From: an uncultured Clostridia bacterium
Lineage (GTDB): Bacteria; Bacillota; Clostridia; TANB77; CAG-508
Assembly (NCBI GenBank): GCA_934141555.1
Contig: CAKPCK010000002.1
Location: 62,001 to 126,000, forward strand
Direction: 5' to 3'
DNA: 64,000 nucleotides
A program made the translations under genes and the position numbers. Positions 1 to 8,742 of this stretch are shown here, piece by piece (positions within the stretch are counted from its first letter, which is position 1; every line of letters begins with the position of its first letter). Below the pieces are notes generated by a model. It was not told the DNA's origin and ran no database searches. It saw nothing but the letters and a program-made list of their open reading frames with translations.

Positions 1-491
1 TCTTCTTGATTATTTGCAAATAAATTAATTACATCTATAATTTGATTATGTTTTATTAATTTCTTAGCAAACATTATTCTTGCAATATTTTTTCCTATTT
101 CATTTATAAACTCTGTTAATTCATAAATTTCATCTACTTCTAGGTTATCTCTATTTTCTTCTATTTGTTCACTTATAATTCGGCTTTTTCTTACATCTTC
201 AGCAATCAAATTATCTATTTCAATAAATGCTTGTTCTCTAATTTCTAAACGTTTAGAATTAATTTGATTTTGAAACCATTGGCTTTGTTTTCCTAAATCT
301 GATATTTGTTTTCCTAAGCAATTTACTTCTGACCAAACTTCTTCATTATTATTTATTTTATTCTGTGCTTTTTTTGTATTTCTTTCATTTGCTAATTCGT
401 TTCTTTTATTTTCTATATCTCTTATTTGCGCACTCAAAACTGCTTTTTCATTAACAAATCTATCTAATTCTTCTATTAATTCTTCCATCAT
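1..491 (-). CDS. Partial coiled-coil protein of unknown function (N-terminal 163 residues)
   Basis: An open minus-strand frame begins with two consecutive ATG codons at 491 and 488 and runs off the left window edge without a stop. An in-frame TAA lies a few codons upstream of 491, so the start is well bounded, although the nearest Shine-Dalgarno-like sequence (AAGGAG near 512) is too far away to be convincing. The visible protein is rich in Glu, Lys, Asn, Ile and Gln with heptad-like spacing (MMEELIEELDRF, then long E/K/N runs), as expected of a soluble coiled coil. There is no signal peptide, membrane segment or catalytic motif. It is transcribed in the same direction as trmFO, 148 bp downstream of it, so the two could share a transcript. 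I do not recognise the family. Confidence 0.7.
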   Translation of the reverse strand, partial: MMEELIEELDRFVNEKAVLSAQIRDIENKRNELANERNTKKAQNKINNNEEVWSEVNCLGKQISDLGKQSQWFQNQINSKRLEIREQAFIEIDNLIAEDVRKSRIISEQIEENRDNLEVDEIYELTEFINEIGKNIARIMFAKKLIKHNQIIDVINLFANNQE

Positions 492-639
492 TTTTAACCT
501 GTAATATTAAGTTGATTGCTCCTTAATATATTCCTTTCTTTTGTTATTTCCGAATTTTATTCATTTGTTATTCTATCATATCACTTTATTTCTTGCAATA
601 GTTTTTTGTCATTTTTTAAAATATTTTATTCTTTTTTGT

Positions 640-1992
640 TTAATAGATTTTTAGATTCTCAATTGCCCTATCTGCTAGCTTTCCATACTTAATTTTTTTA
701 TCTTTTATCCTTTGTGGAAGTTCTGGTACAATTCCAAAATTTGCATTCATTGGTTGAAATTTGTCATTTGATGTTGAAATATATTTTGCTAATGCTCCTA
801 TCATTGTTAAATTTGAAAATTCAATTTTATTTTCTTTTTTTATTTGTGCAACTGCATTTAATGCTGATACCATTCCTGATGAAATTGATTCAACATATCC
901 TTCTACTCCTGTTATTTGACCTGCAAAATAAATATTTTTGTTGTTTTTTAAATTATATGTATTATCCAATAATTTTGTTGAATTTATATATGTATTTCTG
1001 TGCATAACTCCATATTTTACAAATTCAGCATTTTCTAATCCTGGAATCATTCCAAATACTCTTTTTTGTTCTCCATATTTTAAGTTTGTTTGAAATCCTA
1101 CAATATTATATATTGTTCCTAATTCATTGTCTTGTCTTAATTGTATTACTGCATATGGTCTTTTTCCTGTTCTTGGATCATCAAATCCGACTGGTTTTAA
1201 TGGTCCATATCTTAATGTGTCTTTTCCTCTTTTTGCCATTACTTCTACTGGCATACAGCCTTCAAATATTTCTTTTTTTTCAAATTCATGTAATGTTACT
1301 ACTTCTGCATTTACTAATTCTTCTACAAATTTTTCATATTCTTCTTTGTTCATTGGTAAATTTATATAACTTGCTTCTTGTTTTTGTATTCTTTTTTTCC
1401 ATTCTTCTATTGTTTCATCTTTTCTTTTTTCTTGCTCATATCTGTTTCCCAAAAACGCAATATTAAAATCAATGCTTTCTTTTGTGATAATTGGTGCTGC
1501 AGCATCATAAAAATGTAATTTATCTTCTCCTGTTATTTTGGATATTTCTTTTGATAATCCTTCTGATGTTAGTGGTCCTGTTGCAATTATTACAATTCCT
1601 TCTTTTGACATTTTTTCTATATTTGTAATTTCTTGATGTATTATTTCTATTAAAGGATTTTTTTCTAGTTCTTCTGTTACTTTTTGTGAAAATAATTCTC
1701 TATCAACTGCTAATGCTTGACCTGCTGGTATTTGCGTTTCATTTGCTATTTTTATTAATAATGAGTCTAATTTTCTTAGTTCTTCTTTTAACAAACCACA
1801 TGCATTTGTGTGTAGATTTGATTTAAATGAGTTGCTACATACTATTTCTGCTAAATTTTTGTTGCTGTGTGCTTCTGTATATTTATTTGGTTTCATTTCA
1901 TATAATTTTACTTTTATTCCTCTTTTGGCTATTTGATATGCTGCTTCACTACCAGCTAAGCCTCCTCCTATTATTGTTATATAATCTACCAT
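640..1992 (-). CDS. trmFO: Methylenetetrahydrofolate-tRNA-(uracil-5-)-methyltransferase TrmFO
   Basis: TrmFO is the FAD- and folate-dependent enzyme that makes 5-methyluridine at position 54 of the tRNA T-loop, using methylene-THF as the one-carbon donor. The 450-residue length fits the family. The N-terminus carries the Rossmann dinucleotide-binding motif (GGGLAGSEAA at residues 9-18) followed by the family stretch YEMKP and then EIVCSNSFKSN, which contains the conserved cysteine. Near the C-terminus NIYFAGQITGVEGYVES is the second FAD-contacting signature shared with GidA/MnmG, but the protein is too short to be MnmG. A good AAAGGA ribosome binding site precedes the ATG at 1992. It lies directly downstream of a tRNA-Leu gene on the same strand. 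The protein is cytoplasmic and probably constitutive. Confidence 0.95.
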   Translation of the reverse strand: MVDYITIIGGGLAGSEAAYQIAKRGIKVKLYEMKPNKYTEAHSNKNLAEIVCSNSFKSNLHTNACGLLKEELRKLDSLLIKIANETQIPAGQALAVDRELFSQKVTEELEKNPLIEIIHQEITNIEKMSKEGIVIIATGPLTSEGLSKEISKITGEDKLHFYDAAAPIITKESIDFNIAFLGNRYEQEKRKDETIEEWKKRIQKQEASYINLPMNKEEYEKFVEELVNAEVVTLHEFEKKEIFEGCMPVEVMAKRGKDTLRYGPLKPVGFDDPRTGKRPYAVIQLRQDNELGTIYNIVGFQTNLKYGEQKRVFGMIPGLENAEFVKYGVMHRNTYINSTKLLDNTYNLKNNKNIYFAGQITGVEGYVESISSGMVSALNAVAQIKKENKIEFSNLTMIGALAKYISTSNDKFQPMNANFGIVPELPQRIKDKKIKYGKLADRAIENLKIY

Positions 1993-2023
1993 TTTTGTTT
2001 TCCTTTCTTTTTATATAAAAAAA

Positions 2024-2050
2024 TAGTATTTATCATTTTCATAAATACTA
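2024..2050 (-). terminator. Hairpin with T-run downstream of the tRNA-derived element
   Basis: There are perfect 10-bp arms TAGTATTTAT and ATAAATACTA around a 7-nt loop. On the minus strand the hairpin is followed by a run of T. A related hairpin follows the real tRNA-Leu at 2154-2190, so it appears to have been duplicated together with the tRNA end. Confidence 0.55.
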
Positions 2051-2058
2051 CTATCTTT

Positions 2059-2140
2059 GGTACCGATGGTGGGACTGTACTACCCGCGTCGGGAAAATAG
2101 TCCACTGGACTATTTTCTTTTCCTCCTTTTCGAGTCCCAC
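2059..2140. repeat. tRNA-Leu 3'-end copy joined to a palindromic element
   Basis: Bases 2059-2076 are an exact 18-nt copy of the 3' end of the neighbouring tRNA-Leu (2200-2217). The copy then leaves the tRNA sequence. It continues through a near-perfect palindrome at 2093-2117 (arms GAAAATAGTCC and GGACTATTTTC, loop ACT) and ends at 2129-2140 with ttcgagtcccac, an inverted match to the tRNA T-arm. This gives an 8-bp terminal inverted repeat, GTGGGACT (2069-2076) and AGTCCCAC (2133-2140). The tRNA 5' part, D-arm and anticodon arm are absent, so this is not a functional tRNA. It looks like a small mobile or recombination-derived element targeted to a tRNA end. Confidence 0.6.
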
Positions 2141-2153
2141 TTTAAATATGATA

Positions 2154-2190
2154 TAAAAAAATAGTATTCATTTATTTTTCTCAAATACTA
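2154..2190 (-). terminator. Terminator of tRNA-Leu
   Basis: Arms TAGTATT (2162-2168) and AATACTA (2184-2190) are followed on the minus strand by seven T. It lies just past the tRNA CCA end. Confidence 0.55.
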
Positions 2191-2198
2191 CTATTTTT

Positions 2199-2281
2199 TG
2201 GTACCGATGGTGGGACTCGAACCCACATGGTTTCCCGCCAGATTTTGAGTCTGGTGCGTCTGCCAATTCCGCCACATCGGC
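2199..2281 (-). tRNA. tRNA-Leu (anticodon CAA)
   Basis: The minus strand folds as a class II tRNA. The acceptor arm is GCCGATG with CATCGGT, the anticodon stem-loop is CCAGA-CTCAAAA-TCTGG (anticodon CAA, reading UUG), the variable arm is extended, the T-arm contains TTCGAGT, and CCA is encoded. The 83-nt length including CCA fits tRNA-Leu. A partial duplicate of its 3' end lies 140 bp downstream. Confidence 0.93.
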
Positions 2282-2362
2282 TTATTATTTTTTCTTTTTT
2301 CAAAGACTTTTTTACTATATCATATTTTTATTTTTTTGTCTAGTACTATAATGTATTTTCTC

Positions 2363-2391
2363 TTGACTATTTGGAAAAATTAATGTAGAAT
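2363..2391 (+). promoter_or_regulatory. Sigma-A-type promoter of the ClpE-like gene
   Basis: TTGACT (2363-2368), a 17-bp spacer and TAGAAT (2386-2391) place the start of transcription near 2398, about 33 nt before the ATG. I found no convincing CtsR heptamer repeat in the short leader. Confidence 0.7.
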
Positions 2392-2430
2392 ATATAATAT
2401 TTTAATAAAAGAAAAGAGGAATTATAGTAT

Positions 2431-4776
2431 ATGATATGTTCACAATGTAAAAAACGCTCTGCAGTTGTATTTATAAACAAAATTGAAAATGGCGTTTCTT
2501 CAATGGAAGGTCTATGTAAAGAGTGTGCTAAAAAGCGTGGATTAGATGTGCCTGATTCTAATACAAATCAGTCTAATTCTAATCAAACGAATAATAATAT
2601 AGATATGAATAATATGTCAAAACAGTTGGAGTCTTTGTTTAAGGATTTGTCTTCTAATTTGAAGTTGGAGAATCTTGAAAATATGGATTTTGAAAATTTT
2701 GAGTCTGATGGTGATGAGGATATTGATGATGAAAATGCTCCAGAAGGTATTTCTATGGGAATCCCTATTGGTTCTATCTTTGCTAACTTTGTTCCTAAGA
2801 AACAAAAAGATGAAGAAGAAACTACTGGTGGCAGACAAAAAGTAAAGGTTGAAGCTAAAAAGGCTAAGAAAAAGAAAAAATATCTTGATACTTTTGGTAC
2901 AAATCTAACTCAAAAAGCTAAAAATAATGAACTTGATATGGTTATCGGCCGTGATAAGGAAATTCAAAGAGTTATTCAAATTTTGAATAGACGTACTAAA
3001 AATAATCCTTGTTTGATTGGTGAACCTGGTGTTGGTAAAACAGCAATTGCTCAGGGTTTGGCAATTAAAATTGCTAATAATAATGTTCCAGCAAAACTTT
3101 TAAATAAAGAGGTTTATTTATTAGATATGACTTCTGTTATAGCTGGTACTCAATTTAGAGGTCAATTCGAGGCTCGTATGAAAGGTATTATTGATGAATG
3201 TAAAGAATTCAAAAATATTATTCTTGTAATAGATGAAATTCACAATATAATTGGTGCTGGTGATGGAGAACATTCTATGAATGCTGCTAATATTTTAAAA
3301 CCTTCACTTGCAAATGGAGAAATTCAATTGATTGGTACTACTACTTTAAGAGAATATAGAAAATATATAGAAAAAGATACAGCATTAGAAAGAAGATTCC
3401 AACAAGTTTTAGTTGAAGAACCTAACATTGATGATACAATTTCAATTTTAACAGGAATAAAAAAATATTATGAAGAATACCACAAAGTAAAGATTTCAAA
3501 TGATGTTATAAAACAAGCTGTTATAATGTCTGAAAAATATATTCATGATAGATTTTTACCAGATAAAGCAATTGATATTTTAGATGAGGCTTGTTCAAGA
3601 ATTAATCTTGAGAATAAAGAATTGTTTAAACTTGAAATGCTAAAACAAGAACTTGCTGACGTTCAAGCACAAAAAGAAGATGCTGCACAAGCAGATTCAA
3701 CAGAAGATTATCAAAAAGCTGCAGATTTAAAAACTAAAGAATGTAGATTAATTGAAGAAATTGATCATTTAAATAGTACAATAAAATTAAAATCATTAAC
3801 AGTTCAAGATATAGCACAAGTTATTGAAAATTGGACTAAAATTCCAGTTAAAAAGATTACAGAAGCTGAAACACAAAAATTATTAAATCTTGAAACAAAT
3901 CTTCATAAAAGAGTTATCGGTCAAGATAAAGCTGTAAGTGCTGTTTCTAGAGCAATAAGAAGAAATCGTGCAGGACTTCAAAGTACAAAACGTCCACCAT
4001 CTTTCATATTTGTTGGTCCAACAGGTGTTGGAAAAACAGAACTTGCAAAAAGTTTAGCATATGAAATGTTTGGTTCTGAAGACTCAATAATAAGAGTTGA
4101 TATGTCTGAATATATGGAAAGTCATTCAACAGCAAAACTTATTGGTGCACCTCCAGGATATGTTGGATATGATGATGCAGGTCAACTTACTGAAAAAGTA
4201 AAGAGAAAACCTTATTCTATTATATTATTTGATGAAATTGAAAAAGCACACCCTGATGTATTTAATATTTTATTACAAGTATTAGATGATGGAAAACTTA
4301 CAGATTCACAAGGAAATGTTGTTAGTTTCCAAAATACAATTATAATTATGACATCAAATGCTGGTTCAAATGTTAATACAAATTCAATTGGTTTTGACAA
4401 AAAAATAGTTGATAATAATAAAATAGAAGAAAATCTAAAACAAGTTTTTAGACCTGAATTTTTAAATAGAATTGATGAAATTATTGTATTTGATTCATTA
4501 ACAAAACCTCAATTATTACAAATTGTTGAATTAATGTTAAAAGATACAACAAAAGCTTTGGCTGATAAAAATATTTCTTTAAATGTTTCAGATAATGCAA
4601 AAGATTTTATATTAGAAAAAGGAACTAATTTAAAATATGGTGCAAGACCTTTAAGAAGAGCAATTCAAAGATATGTTGAAGATGAAATTTCTGAAATGAT
4701 CTTAAAAGGTGATGTTCATGATGGTCAAACTATTAATGTTGATTTAGAAAATAATGAATTAAAATTTAATGTTTAA
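2431..4776 (+). CDS. clpE: ClpE-like AAA+ unfoldase with N-terminal zinc finger
   Basis: This is a two-domain Hsp100 ATPase that presumably feeds unfolded proteins to ClpP. Residues 1-40 form a CxxC...CxxC zinc finger (C3, C6, C29, C32), as in ClpE and McsA. A low-complexity acidic and then lysine-rich linker (about 40-150) follows. AAA domain D1 has Walker A GEPGVGKT at 197-204 and Walker B VIDEIH. A UVR-like coiled middle segment comes next (KLEMLKQELADVQAQKED). D2 has GPTGVGKTE near residue 530 and LFDEIEKAH. The Clp N-domain repeats of ClpC are missing, which favours ClpE. The gene stands alone with its own promoter, a GAGGA ribosome binding site 10 nt before the ATG, and a terminator. 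At 781 residues it is longer than B. subtilis ClpE because of the linker. The alternative label is a generic Clp ATPase. Confidence 0.88.
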   Translation: MICSQCKKRSAVVFINKIENGVSSMEGLCKECAKKRGLDVPDSNTNQSNSNQTNNNIDMNNMSKQLESLFKDLSSNLKLENLENMDFENFESDGDEDIDDENAPEGISMGIPIGSIFANFVPKKQKDEEETTGGRQKVKVEAKKAKKKKKYLDTFGTNLTQKAKNNELDMVIGRDKEIQRVIQILNRRTKNNPCLIGEPGVGKTAIAQGLAIKIANNNVPAKLLNKEVYLLDMTSVIAGTQFRGQFEARMKGIIDECKEFKNIILVIDEIHNIIGAGDGEHSMNAANILKPSLANGEIQLIGTTTLREYRKYIEKDTALERRFQQVLVEEPNIDDTISILTGIKKYYEEYHKVKISNDVIKQAVIMSEKYIHDRFLPDKAIDILDEACSRINLENKELFKLEMLKQELADVQAQKEDAAQADSTEDYQKAADLKTKECRLIEEIDHLNSTIKLKSLTVQDIAQVIENWTKIPVKKITEAETQKLLNLETNLHKRVIGQDKAVSAVSRAIRRNRAGLQSTKRPPSFIFVGPTGVGKTELAKSLAYEMFGSEDSIIRVDMSEYMESHSTAKLIGAPPGYVGYDDAGQLTEKVKRKPYSIILFDEIEKAHPDVFNILLQVLDDGKLTDSQGNVVSFQNTIIIMTSNAGSNVNTNSIGFDKKIVDNNKIEENLKQVFRPEFLNRIDEIIVFDSLTKPQLLQIVELMLKDTTKALADKNISLNVSDNAKDFILEKGTNLKYGARPLRRAIQRYVEDEISEMILKGDVHDGQTINVDLENNELKFNV

Positions 4777-4782
4777 TACAAC

Positions 4783-4816
4783 AAATCCCCACTAACAATT
4801 TTGTTAATGGGGATTT
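4783..4816. terminator. Bidirectional terminator between clpE and ispA
   Basis: Arms AAATCCCC (4783-4790) and GGGGATTT (4809-4816) are flanked by a T-rich tract on the plus side. It sits between two convergent genes. Confidence 0.75.
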
Positions 4817-4820
4817 ATTT

Positions 4821-5699
4821 TTATTTATTTCTATCTTTAATATAAATTGCTAATTGTCTTAAAAATTCTGCTTTATTGCCATACTCTTCTAGTATATTGA
4901 TTGCTTCTTTTGTTATTTTTTCTAATTCTTTTTTGGCTCCATCTATTCCAAACACAGATACATATGTGCATTTATTATGTTCTTTGTCATTTCCAACTGG
5001 TTTTCCTGTTACTTCTGGATTACCCTCTTCAGATAAAATATCATCTTTTATTTGAAATGCTAAACCAATTTTATCTGCAAATTTTGATAGCTTTTCTATA
5101 TCTTTTTCATCTGCATCTGCTAATATTGCTCCCATTCTTATACTTAATTTTAATAATTCTCCTGTTTTATTTTCATGTATATATTGAAGCATTTGATTAC
5201 TAATTTGTTGCCCTTCAAGTTCTGTGTCTAAATACTCTCCTGCTATCATTCTATCTACTGCGTTTGAAAATTCTCCAAATATTCTTATTTTATTTGGTGT
5301 TGCTGATTTTGCTAAATCTTTACTTATAACTATATATGCTTGATTAAATAATGAGTCTCCAGCAAGTAATGCTGTTGGATGATTAAATTGTTTATGATTT
5401 GTTGGCTTTCCATGTCTAAAATCATCATTATCTACTTCTGGCAAATCATCATGTATCAATGAAAAATTATGTATCATTTCTATTGCAACTGCATATGGCA
5501 TTGCTTCTTGATAATTTTCTTTAAACATTTTATATACATCTAATACTAATATTGGTCTTAGTCTTTTTCCACCTGCCATTAAACTATAACTTACTGATTC
5601 ATTTAAAACCTTCTCTGGACATTCACTTTTTCTTAAATATTTTTCTAGTTCTGTATTTATAATTGTTTGATATTTTTTTAATTCTTCTTTAAATTCCAT
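4821..5699 (-). CDS. ispA: Polyprenyl synthetase (farnesyl diphosphate synthase)
   Basis: This trans-isoprenyl diphosphate synthase condenses IPP with DMAPP/GPP to farnesyl diphosphate, the precursor of undecaprenyl phosphate and other polyprenoids. The 292-residue length is typical. The first aspartate-rich motif is HDDLPEVDNDD (D84, D85, D90), followed by the arginine-containing FRHGKPT. The second motif is QIKDDILSEEG (D219, D220). MAGGKRLRP at residues 41-49 is the IPP-binding signature. The xseA/xseB/dxs neighbours often found with ispA are absent. It stands alone between two terminators. GeranylGPP synthase activity cannot be excluded, because chain length is set by residues I cannot assess reliably here. 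Confidence 0.9.
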   Translation of the reverse strand: MEFKEELKKYQTIINTELEKYLRKSECPEKVLNESVSYSLMAGGKRLRPILVLDVYKMFKENYQEAMPYAVAIEMIHNFSLIHDDLPEVDNDDFRHGKPTNHKQFNHPTALLAGDSLFNQAYIVISKDLAKSATPNKIRIFGEFSNAVDRMIAGEYLDTELEGQQISNQMLQYIHENKTGELLKLSIRMGAILADADEKDIEKLSKFADKIGLAFQIKDDILSEEGNPEVTGKPVGNDKEHNKCTYVSVFGIDGAKKELEKITKEAINILEEYGNKAEFLRQLAIYIKDRNK

Positions 5700-5715
5700 T
5701 TTTAACTTCCAAAAA

Positions 5716-5763
5716 AAATAAATTCTATATACAAAAGTAATTACTTTTGTACAGAATTTATTT
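5716..5763 (-). terminator. Long palindromic terminator of the 5.8-9.3 kb operon
   Basis: A perfect 20-bp palindrome (5731-5750) is extended by outer arms AAATAAATTCT and AGAATTTATTT. A run of eight T follows on the minus strand. Confidence 0.75.
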
Positions 5764-5798
5764 TAACACAAGATGACCTTTTATTCAATATTTATTTA

Positions 5799-6443
5799 TT
5801 AATTAAGTGGTAAAATTACCAATGTATAATAAAAATAATATTCTGCTTCATTAATTTTATATGAAATAGCAAATTTATAATATGTGTTTGTTGCAACATC
5901 TTTAGATGTTGCTAGTGTTCCTGTAACAGTTACTTTTGCCGTTTCACCAGCAGATATAGTATCTGAACTCAATTTATAATCTAATTTTGATAATATATTA
6001 TTTGTATCTTTACTATCTATTAATTCGATTTTTCCATTTGAAAAATCCTTAGATGTGTTATTTGGAATTTCAATTGTAAATGTAGGAGAAAGATTTGTAA
6101 AGAATGCTAAAAATGATGATAACTTACGAGTGTGTTTTATTGTGGTTGTTATAGTGTTACCTTCATATTCATCTGATACAAATTTATATACATCTCCTAA
6201 AAGTGCTGGAGCCATACTCGTATTTGTTGTATATCTGTTATTTCCATTTTCATCTGTTCCTTTTGGTGATATTTCAACAGGTAATTGTGGCTCAATATAT
6301 TTTAATTGTGCTGTTCCATCAATTACTAATGTTGTACTCCATAATGAATATGAAATTGATAGCATTATTAGAAAAATCACAAAAAGTAAAAAAATATATA
6401 TTGTCTTAATTGGTTTTTTTCTATTTTTCTTTCTATATCTCAT
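5799..6443 (-). CDS. SipW-dependent secreted protein, TasA/camelysin-like
   Basis: This is probably an exported fibre or surface subunit. The basic N-terminus (MRYRKKNRKK) precedes one hydrophobic segment (residues 14-34) ending in ISYSLWSTTLVIDGTA, a form of the SipW-cognate signal peptide motif (hydrophobic core, then aromatic/Ser/Thr residues and G-T-A). The remaining roughly 175 residues are Thr/Ser/Asn-rich and predicted all-beta (PTFTIEIPN, TAKVTVTGTL), matching the beta-sandwich character of TasA. There are no cysteines and no sortase motif. It is the last gene of a four-gene operon with its dedicated signal peptidase. The gap to the DUF5305-like gene is 12 bp. The start is supported by AAAGG. 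The specific role is unknown. Confidence 0.75.
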   Translation of the reverse strand: MRYRKKNRKKPIKTIYIFLLFVIFLIMLSISYSLWSTTLVIDGTAQLKYIEPQLPVEISPKGTDENGNNRYTTNTSMAPALLGDVYKFVSDEYEGNTITTTIKHTRKLSSFLAFFTNLSPTFTIEIPNNTSKDFSNGKIELIDSKDTNNILSKLDYKLSSDTISAGETAKVTVTGTLATSKDVATNTYYKFAISYKINEAEYYFYYTLVILPLN

Positions 6444-6455
6444 ATTTACCTTTCT

Positions 6456-7502
6456 TTATCTTTTTAATATAAATCTATATGTTATTTTTCCAGTTATAAC
6501 ACAAAATATAGCTTCTTGATTTTCATTATCAAAATAATACAAAATAGGTTTAAATAATTCTTCTGAAACTTTTACTATTTCTTCAAAATCTTTAACATCA
6601 ATTATATTATCATTTTCATTAGGATTTGTGTTAACTTGTACAATCTTATCTTGACATAATTTCAAAATTTTATTTAATTCTTTTCTATATTCATTTGTTA
6701 TATTATTTGCAATTTTAAAACCTCTCAAATATATTAATATAATTATTGATATCACAATTAATATAATATCAAATATAATTATGTATATATTTTTTTCAAC
6801 ACTTACATTATATTCTTTTGAAATATATTTACTTTCCTCTTTATTATTTTCACCTGAAATTTTTGTCGTTTTTTCTGCTAGATTTATTTGAACTATTGAT
6901 TGATAATCTGAATTAACTTCATTTTCTTCGATATTTGTATTTACTTTTACCTTTAATGTTATTATATATTTAGCATCAATATTCATCCCCATTTTTTGTT
7001 TAAAATCATTTAGCATTTCATTTTTGCTTTTTAAATCTATATCAAAGCTCTCATTTATTTTTAAATCATTTCCACTAAACTCTTGATCATTTTTTTCTAT
7101 TATAGTCTCTTTTTCATCAATTATCTTTTGTTCTTCTCCATCTTTTATATATACTACTTTCATATTTCCTTCAATTAAATAATCATATTTTATTTGAGAT
7201 TCTTTATCTGCCAAATACTCATAATTCATAAAAATTTGTGTAGTATCAATCAAATCTGTAACATATACAAGTGTTTTATCATCATCTTCTTCATTCATAT
7301 ATTTATTTTCTATAAGATTTACTTTATAATCATAGTTAAATTTATTTGTATATTTGTATATCTCTTTTGTTTTGGTTTTTATATTTTCCTTTGACAAATT
7401 TTGTTCGAGACTAAAAAAAGACAATAACATAAGAATAATAGCAAATATTGTTATTCCATATTTCATTGACTTTCGCATTTTTTTAACTTGCTTTATTCTC
7501 AT
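6456..7502 (-). CDS. DUF5305-like bitopic membrane protein
   Basis: The protein has a hydrophobic anchor at about residues 14-30. A large extracytoplasmic region follows, rich in beta-strand character (YVTDLIDTTQIFMNYEYLADKE, then ITLKVKVNTNIEENEVNSDYQSIVQINL). A second transmembrane helix (about 239-259) precedes a roughly 90-residue cytoplasmic tail. This anchor/beta domain/anchor layout, and its position beside a SipW-type peptidase, resemble the DUF5305 family of archaea and Firmicutes. The domain name is from memory and was not searched. It is in the operon with the 393-residue signal peptidase (gap 14 bp). A scaffold or chaperone for secreted subunits is plausible, but there is no catalytic motif to assign. 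Confidence 0.55.
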   Translation of the reverse strand: MRIKQVKKMRKSMKYGITIFAIILMLLSFFSLEQNLSKENIKTKTKEIYKYTNKFNYDYKVNLIENKYMNEEDDDKTLVYVTDLIDTTQIFMNYEYLADKESQIKYDYLIEGNMKVVYIKDGEEQKIIDEKETIIEKNDQEFSGNDLKINESFDIDLKSKNEMLNDFKQKMGMNIDAKYIITLKVKVNTNIEENEVNSDYQSIVQINLAEKTTKISGENNKEESKYISKEYNVSVEKNIYIIIFDIILIVISIIILIYLRGFKIANNITNEYRKELNKILKLCQDKIVQVNTNPNENDNIIDVKDFEEIVKVSEELFKPILYYFDNENQEAIFCVITGKITYRFILKR

Positions 7503-7516
7503 ATTACTCTCTCCTT

Positions 7517-8698
7517 CTAAGTTTCTACCTGAATATTTTGATTTTTATTATTAATTTGTAAATTATGTAATAATATTGCAGGATACCCTATATATTTTAT
7601 TTTAAATACAACCTTTCCAATTAATTGATTTTCTTTAACTTCTTCTTTGTCTGGTGTATTATTATTATCACCTTTTGTTATAAAAGAAAACTCTCCATTT
7701 TTTTGTTTTTTTTCTATAATTCTATGAATTACTGTATATCCTTCCATTTGATATTGAATAATATCTCCAACATTTACATCATTTGAATTACATTTTTTTA
7801 TAATTACTACATCTCCAACATTTAATTCTTTTTCCATACTTCCTGTTGCTATTGATACTGGCTGAATTGGAAATATACCTATTGCAAACCAAATTACTAA
7901 TATTATAAAAATTACAAGTGAAATTATATTTTTAGGATTTGAATCTATTAAGTTTTTTCTTGATTTAAATATATCTAATTTATTTTTGGAATATCTTATG
8001 TATAAATATAATATTGTTGGTATAGTAATTTCAATTATTGTTGTCATTATCCATGGTGAATTTGGTAAAATTGGTGAAATCCAAAAATATAAATTTGTTA
8101 TTAATTGATAAATTATTGATGGAACACATCCACTATATATTGTCATATATGAAAAAAGTATATTTTTAGCAATATTAGGTAAAACATATTGTAATATATA
8201 TCTAATACAAGAAAATGTTGTAACATCATCTCCAATTACTTTATTTAGTTGTATATCTATTACAACATATATAATTATAATTAGTATAGCTATTTTTTCT
8301 TTGTCTTTATCATAAACATTATCAATTAATTTATATCTTATAAATTCTCTTGCTATAAGTTCAATTCCATATATCCATATATTTATTATAATTCCTTTTA
8401 TAGTTGTATCATAAGAATTTTTTCCAAATGTAACAATTAAACCTGTCAACATATATATTATAACAAAACTAATACTAGCGTTAATTGTATATTGAATTAT
8501 TTGCTTTTTTAGTTTTTGATTCCCAATATTTTTAGAAAATGTCAAAAACATAAGAATTGATATAATAATCCAAGATAATGGATTAATTATATATATATAT
8601 ATATTATTTATTTGCTTTATAATTTTTAAATTTTTTAAGACTCCCACAAGAAGTATTAATATTATAGTTATAATAGTTGCTTTTTTCGATTTTTGCAT
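7517..8698 (-). CDS. SipW-type signal peptidase I with multi-pass N-terminal extension
   Basis: The C-terminal third is a signal peptidase of the ER/archaeal type that uses Ser and His rather than Ser and Lys: ATGSMEKEL (S287), TVIHRII (H325) and TKGDNNNTPD (D344). These enzymes cleave SipW-class signal peptides, such as the one on the gene immediately upstream. Residues 1-250 are unusual for this family. They form roughly six or seven hydrophobic segments with short loops, where SipW enzymes normally have a single N-terminal helix. I do not recognise this extension. The gene follows the TasA-like subunit by 77 bp with a perfect hairpin between them, so it is probably expressed at a lower level from the same promoter. 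A GAGGA site supports the start. Confidence 0.85.
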   Translation of the reverse strand: MQKSKKATIITIILILLVGVLKNLKIIKQINNIYIYIINPLSWIIISILMFLTFSKNIGNQKLKKQIIQYTINASISFVIIYMLTGLIVTFGKNSYDTTIKGIIINIWIYGIELIAREFIRYKLIDNVYDKDKEKIAILIIIIYVVIDIQLNKVIGDDVTTFSCIRYILQYVLPNIAKNILFSYMTIYSGCVPSIIYQLITNLYFWISPILPNSPWIMTTIIEITIPTILYLYIRYSKNKLDIFKSRKNLIDSNPKNIISLVIFIILVIWFAIGIFPIQPVSIATGSMEKELNVGDVVIIKKCNSNDVNVGDIIQYQMEGYTVIHRIIEKKQKNGEFSFITKGDNNNTPDKEEVKENQLIGKVVFKIKYIGYPAILLHNLQINNKNQNIQVET

Positions 8699-8742
8699 TT
8701 ATTTTCCTCATTTTATAAAATTAAATTAGGTAAAAATTATTA

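Noticed and set aside
714..2018. Several plus-strand frames opposite trmFO rich in Leu, Phe and Tyr
   Set aside because: They are antisense shadows of an AT-rich coding sequence without ribosome binding sites or recognisable products.
2059..2140. A second functional tRNA gene
   Set aside because: Only the 3' acceptor and part of the T-arm match; there is no anticodon arm or D-arm.
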